This document shows, piece after piece, positions 5,349-7,413 of a stretch of DNA of 7,413 bases. Below the pieces are notes generated by a model. That model searched no databases, had not been told where the DNA came from, and was given only the letters and a program-made list of their open reading frames with translations. This DNA comes from an uncultured Oscillospiraceae bacterium (GTDB lineage Bacteria; Bacillota; Clostridia; Oscillospirales; Oscillospiraceae). The translations under genes and the position numbers were made by a program. The stretch is from assembly GCA_934630555.1 (NCBI GenBank), contig CAKTXB010000092.1, forward strand, positions 1 to 7,413. Direction: 5' to 3'. Every line of letters begins with the position of its first letter. The first letter of the stretch is position 1.

Positions 5349-6065
5349 TCAGTTTATCTTAAAATCATTTCCGCCGCTCAAACCTTCGGCAGCCATCATT
5401 TTTTCCATGACCTGAATGTCGGCGGTAATATCCACAACGCTGCTTTCAAACAGGCTGTCGAGCTGGCGCTGGAAGGCGGTCGCGATTTTGTCCAGCATAT
5501 CCTCGATCTGGCGCATCCCTTCGTCAATGTTGCCAACGCGCAGCTGCTGGTTTTGCAGCTCTACATATTTTTGCAGCAGATTGAGCGTAGTGGGCAGATA
5601 ATAGTTGAGAAACTGGCGAATTTGGCCAAGGTTTTCGGGGTGCTCACGGACGTAGTCAAAAATTTTCTGCGTGAGCAGCTCGATCTGCGTGAGCTGGGCG
5701 GAGATCTTGAAGTCCGGGATCTCATCATTGCGCTTGCGGATCTGATCTATGGCGTCCTGCCCCTGCTTGAGCACAGCATCCAGCTCTGCATTGCCGGTGG
5801 ATCTTGGCGGTTCCGGGGCCTTGTCCGGCTGCTTTTTGGGAGGCTCCTGTTTGGGCTGCTGTTTTTCAGCTTCTGCCTTTTTTTCTTCCTCTGACAGAGC
5901 TTTATCGGGGAAGAAGAGCTTGAGGCCAAAGTAGATGACAACGGACAAGGCGATGGTTTTAAAAATATCGCCGAGGTTTGACAGATCGCCGTTCAGTGCG
6001 CGGCCCAGCCAGAAAACGGCCACAACATAAAGTGGAACGTTGGATTTTTTCTTTTTTTCGTTCAT
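5349..6065 (-). CDS. xpaC: XpaC-like membrane protein (5-bromo-4-chloroindolyl phosphate hydrolysis family)
   Basis: The 238-residue protein has two N-terminal membrane segments (about 11-25 and 35-52). A Lys/Glu/Pro/Gln-rich linker (53-90) follows, then a helical cytoplasmic domain (91-225) with the family-like stretch RQFLNYYLPTTLNLLQKYVE (150-169). XpaC proteins were named for a Bacillus subtilis effect on X-phos hydrolysis, but no catalytic motif of a phosphatase is visible here, so the family name should not be read as an activity. It is the first gene of the xpaC-telA-TPM operon, driven by the promoter at 6098-6126. The start ATG at 6065 has AAAGGGG about 10 bases upstream. The pairing with telA supports the call and suggests the two act together at the membrane. 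Confidence 0.87.
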   Translation of the reverse strand: MNEKKKKSNVPLYVVAVFWLGRALNGDLSNLGDIFKTIALSVVIYFGLKLFFPDKALSEEEKKAEAEKQQPKQEPPKKQPDKAPEPPRSTGNAELDAVLKQGQDAIDQIRKRNDEIPDFKISAQLTQIELLTQKIFDYVREHPENLGQIRQFLNYYLPTTLNLLQKYVELQNQQLRVGNIDEGMRQIEDMLDKIATAFQRQLDSLFESSVVDITADIQVMEKMMAAEGLSGGNDFKIN

Positions 6066-6097
6066 GGGCGCGCGACCCCTTTCGTATATTCCCGTTT

Positions 6098-6126
6098 ATT
6101 GTATATCGTGCTGCCTGCAAAGTCAA
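6098..6126 (-). promoter_or_regulatory. xpaC: sigma-A promoter of the xpaC-telA-TPM operon
   Basis: On the minus strand TTGACT (6121-6126) and TACAAT (6098-6103) are separated by 17 bases. Transcription would start near 6091, leaving a leader of about 25 nt that contains the AAAGGGG site. Its -35 box is 36 bases from the -35 box of the divergent rpe promoter, leaving little room for shared regulation. Confidence 0.75.
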
Positions 6127-6162
6127 GAAAAGCAAATTGCGCACGCAAATGCGGCGCGGGAA

Positions 6163-6191
6163 TTGACAGAAAAATCAGGCGTGGGTATAAT
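6163..6191 (+). promoter_or_regulatory. rpe: perfect-consensus sigma-A promoter of the rpe unit
   Basis: TTGACA (6163-6168), a 17-base spacer and TATAAT (6186-6191) match the consensus at all twelve positions. The start of transcription would be near 6198, about 180 bases before the rpe ATG. A strong promoter with such a long GC-rich leader suggests the leader has a function. Confidence 0.85.
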
Positions 6192-6197
6192 AAACAA

Positions 6198-6378
6198 AAA
6201 AGTTGGCCCGCGGGGCGTCCAATGGGGCTGCCTTGCGGCAGCCCCTATCTCAAGCGGCCGGGTCTGCCGGCGCAGGATGAGAGCTTTGCGCAGACCGCGA
6301 AGCCGCACATCCATTTCTATGCGGCGCGGGGCTGTTTTGCCGCTGATTTTACAAAATTCGTTTTGGAGGCTGTCTGTT
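6198..6378 (+). promoter_or_regulatory. structured GC-rich 5' leader of rpe
   Basis: The predicted leader has a perfect 9-bp hairpin, GGGGCTGCC / GGCAGCCCC with loop TTGC (6224-6245). A second 8-bp hairpin, GCTTTGCG / CGCGAAGC with one G-U pair and a 5-base loop, lies at 6283-6303. Neither is followed by a T-run, so neither is an intrinsic terminator. I recognise no known riboswitch class, T-box, SRP RNA or 6S RNA in it. It could be a cis-regulatory leader, a small RNA, or simply the coding DNA of the small ORF described separately. The first hairpin begins within the ATG of that ORF and could hinder its initiation. Confidence 0.4.
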
Positions 6379-6386
6379 ATGAATAA
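6222..6386 (+). CDS. possible 54-residue small protein overlapping the rpe start
   Basis: The frame starts at an ATG about 24 bases after the predicted transcription start and ends in a TAA overlapping the rpe start codon region by 8 bases (ATGAATAA). Its product begins MGLPCGSPYLKRPGLP and ends FTKFVLEAVCYE. It resembles no family I know. For: a G/C-rich third codon position like the flanking genes, complete coverage of the leader, and a coupling-type overlap. Against: only a weak GGGG ribosome site, an initiation codon inside a hairpin, and the same frame staying open back to 6099, before the promoter. It may be a leader peptide coupled to rpe or a chance open frame. Confidence 0.3.
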   Translation: MGLPCGSPYLKRPGLPAQDESFAQTAKPHIHFYAARGCFAADFTKFVLEAVCYE

Positions 6387-7029
6387 AATTTCCCCGTCCA
6401 TCCTGTCTGCTGACTTTGTGAATTTGGAGCGCGATATTCGCGCACTGACGCCCGCCGGGGCGGACTATGTCCACGTGGACGTGATGGATGGCGAGTTTGT
6501 ACCGAATATCTCCATTGGCATTCCCGTGGTTGCGGCCATTCGGCGCATCACCGAGCTGCCGCTGGACGTGCACCTGATGATCGACCGGCCGCTGCGCTAT
6601 GTGGAGCAGTTCTGCAAGGCCGGTGCAGATATTTTGACCGTGCATGTGGAGGCCGATACAGAGGAAAACACGCTTGCAGCGCTGAAAAAAATCAAGGAAC
6701 TTGGTGTACGCCCGGCGATCTGCGTAAAGCCAAAGACGCCGGCAGAGGCCGTGCTGCCGTATCTGGAGCTGTGCAGCCTGATCCTGGTCATGACGGTCGA
6801 GCCGGGCTTTGGCGGCCAGTCGTTCATGGCGGACATGATGCCGAAGGTTGCAAAGATCCGTGCATTCATTGACGCCAAGAATCCTGCGTGTGAGCTGGAA
6901 GTGGACGGCGGCGTGAATGAGGAAACAGCGAAGCTCTGCAAGCAGGCAGGCGCTAATGTGCTTGTGGCCGGCAGCGCGTATTTTAAGGCTGCGGACAAGG
7001 CGGCGTTTGTGCGCGCGATTCAGGCTTGA
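6379..7029 (+). CDS. rpe: ribulose-phosphate 3-epimerase
   Basis: This 216-residue cytoplasmic TIM-barrel enzyme interconverts D-ribulose 5-phosphate and D-xylulose 5-phosphate in the pentose phosphate pathway. All hallmarks are present: the N-terminal strand PSILSADF (6-13), VHVDVMDGEFVPN (31-43) with metal ligands His32 and Asp34, His65 in LDVHLMI, the phosphate loop VEPGFGGQ (140-147), and VDGGVN (175-180) with Asp176. Asp34 and Asp176 are the expected acid/base pair. The length is normal for the family. The ATG at 6379 has GGAGG 9 bases upstream. In other Firmicutes rpe often follows rsgA; here it heads its own unit after a long leader. The DUF1540 gene follows after 87 bases with no terminator between. 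Confidence 0.97.
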   Translation: MNKISPSILSADFVNLERDIRALTPAGADYVHVDVMDGEFVPNISIGIPVVAAIRRITELPLDVHLMIDRPLRYVEQFCKAGADILTVHVEADTEENTLAALKKIKELGVRPAICVKPKTPAEAVLPYLELCSLILVMTVEPGFGGQSFMADMMPKVAKIRAFIDAKNPACELEVDGGVNEETAKLCKQAGANVLVAGSAYFKAADKAAFVRAIQA

Positions 7030-7056
7030 TGCTGTAAAAATTTCCAGAAACCTCCT

Positions 7057-7085
7057 GTGTACGGCGCAAAAATCGGGAGATACTA
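7057..7085 (+). promoter_or_regulatory. weak candidate forespore-type promoter before the DUF1540 gene
   Basis: GGAGATACTA (7076-7085) fits the sigma-F -10 pattern GGNNANAHTR, and its part GATACTA is close to the sigma-G -10. GTGTA (7057-7061) is one mismatch from a forespore -35, but the 14-base gap to the sigma-F box (17 to the sigma-G box) is slightly short. No convincing sigma-A promoter is seen in 7030-7116. The gene may instead be read through from rpe. Confidence 0.2.
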
Positions 7086-7116
7086 ACCGTGCAATCAAAA
7101 AAGGAGGTCTTGTATC

Positions 7117-7290
7117 ATGGATCACAGCAACTGCAAAGCAAACAAGTGCATCGAATGCAGCGTTACCTCGTGCGACAACCACTGCGCAACGGAGAACTAC
7201 TGCTCGCTCGACCATATCCGCGTCGGCACGCATGAGTGCGATCCCACCGTGGATGCCTGCACAGACTGCCTGTCGTTTGTAAAGAAGTAA
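7117..7290 (+). CDS. DUF1540-type cysteine-rich small protein
   Basis: This 57-residue protein has nine cysteines (6, 11, 14, 19, 23, 29, 41, 48, 51). It shows the DUF1540 pattern of a CxVxxC-like start (IECSVTSC), a central CSLDHIRVG and a CTDCLSF end. The cysteine and histidine spacing suggests zinc or other metal binding, but no ligand set has been shown. There is no signal peptide or membrane segment. DUF1540 proteins are common in spore-forming Firmicutes; their role is unknown. The ATG at 7117 follows an excellent AAGGAGG site at 7101-7107, 9 bases upstream. It is flanked by rpe upstream and a strong terminator 10 bases downstream. Confidence 0.88.
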   Translation: MDHSNCKANKCIECSVTSCDNHCATENYCSLDHIRVGTHECDPTVDACTDCLSFVKK

Positions 7291-7300
7291 ATTTTATCGC

Positions 7301-7339
7301 ACAGGCGCCCGCCGGAACGCTCCGGCGGGCGCCTGTTTT
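7301..7339 (+). terminator. strong intrinsic terminator after the DUF1540 gene
   Basis: A perfect 16-bp GC-rich stem, ACAGGCGCCCGCCGGA / TCCGGCGGGCGCCTGT, closes on the 4-base loop ACGC and ends in TTTT. It starts 10 bases past the DUF1540 stop codon and closes the rpe-DUF1540 unit. Confidence 0.9.
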
Positions 7340-7355
7340 GGTTGTACCAAAGACA

Positions 7356-7376
7356 ACCCCCGGCTATGCCGGGGGT
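7356..7376. repeat. REP/IS200-like palindrome, right copy (inverted)
   Basis: The 9-bp stem ACCCCCGGC / GCCGGGGGT closes on TAT. Read on the minus strand it is ACCCCCGGCATAGCCGGGGGTT, matching the left-end palindrome except for one compensated base pair. GTTGT...ACAAC (7341-7355) forms a smaller adjacent hairpin and an A-run follows. The remaining bases to 7413 show no gene. The match to the left copy supports a dispersed repeat family; linkage to an IS200-type element is inferred. Confidence 0.5.
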
Positions 7377-7413
7377 AAAAAAATAGCTTCCAGCGAGGAG
7401 TGGCGTAGACAAG

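Noticed and set aside
2940..5894. Very long plus-strand open frame (984 codons) antisense to the xpaC-telA-TPM operon
   Set aside because: It overlaps three genes with family matches, good ribosome sites and a shared promoter. Its product is Ala-rich low-complexity then nondescript, it crosses a terminator hairpin, and the openness is explained by GC-rich codon bias on the other strand.
6224..6245. Hairpin in the rpe leader as an attenuator terminator
   Set aside because: The stem is strong but followed by TATCTC rather than a T-run, so intrinsic termination is unlikely.
6349..7233. Long minus-strand open frame over rpe
   Set aside because: It is a shadow of rpe in GC-rich DNA. The rpe frame has all active-site residues and a ribosome site; this one has none.
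7197..7412. Minus-strand open frame at the right edge
   Set aside because: It runs through a perfect terminator hairpin and the REP-like palindrome and is antisense to the DUF1540 gene; it has no family resemblance.

Overview
The window looks like chromosomal DNA from a GC-rich gut Clostridia member, probably Oscillospiraceae/Ruminococcaceae. This is inferred from strong AGGAGG-type ribosome binding sites, textbook sigma-A promoters with 17-bp spacers, a xpaC-telA pair, an XRE-TPR regulator and a DUF1540 protein. No rRNA, tRNA, CRISPR array or transposase gene is visible.

Positions 1-1930 hold a compact, AT-richer cassette that reads as a type II restriction-modification system. On the minus strand a small XRE-type controller protein is followed, 13 bases later, by a MunI-like restriction endonuclease. 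Divergent to them is an MT-A70 family adenine methyltransferase with a near-consensus promoter. The control region between them carries palindromes that may be controller operators. The endonuclease keeps the D-X14-EXK active site and both specificity arginines known from MunI, so the predicted target is CAATTG; I found no CAATTG in this window. Codon and base composition differ visibly from the GC-rich genes to the right, which suggests horizontal acquisition.

Positions 1931-3090 carry a monocistronic XRE-TPR regulator with its own promoter, then a gap containing a ribosome-binding site and ATG but no in-frame stop, and a bidirectional terminator. From 6126 down to 3120 a minus-strand operon encodes XpaC-like, TelA-like and TPM-domain proteins. 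The last one is membrane anchored with a Gly/Arg/Pro-rich tail. The genes are tightly spaced, and the last is probably translationally coupled to telA.

Positions 6163-7340 contain, divergently, a perfect consensus promoter, a roughly 180-nt GC-rich structured leader that may encode a 54-residue small protein overlapping the next start codon, rpe (ribulose-phosphate 3-epimerase), a Cys-rich DUF1540 protein and a strong terminator. The two ends of the window carry near-identical short palindromes (CCGGCATAGCCGG core) in opposite orientation. They resemble REP/IS200-type dispersed hairpins.

The most interesting points are the MunI-type R-M cassette and its control region, the rpe leader/small ORF, and the xpaC-telA-TPM operon of unknown function.
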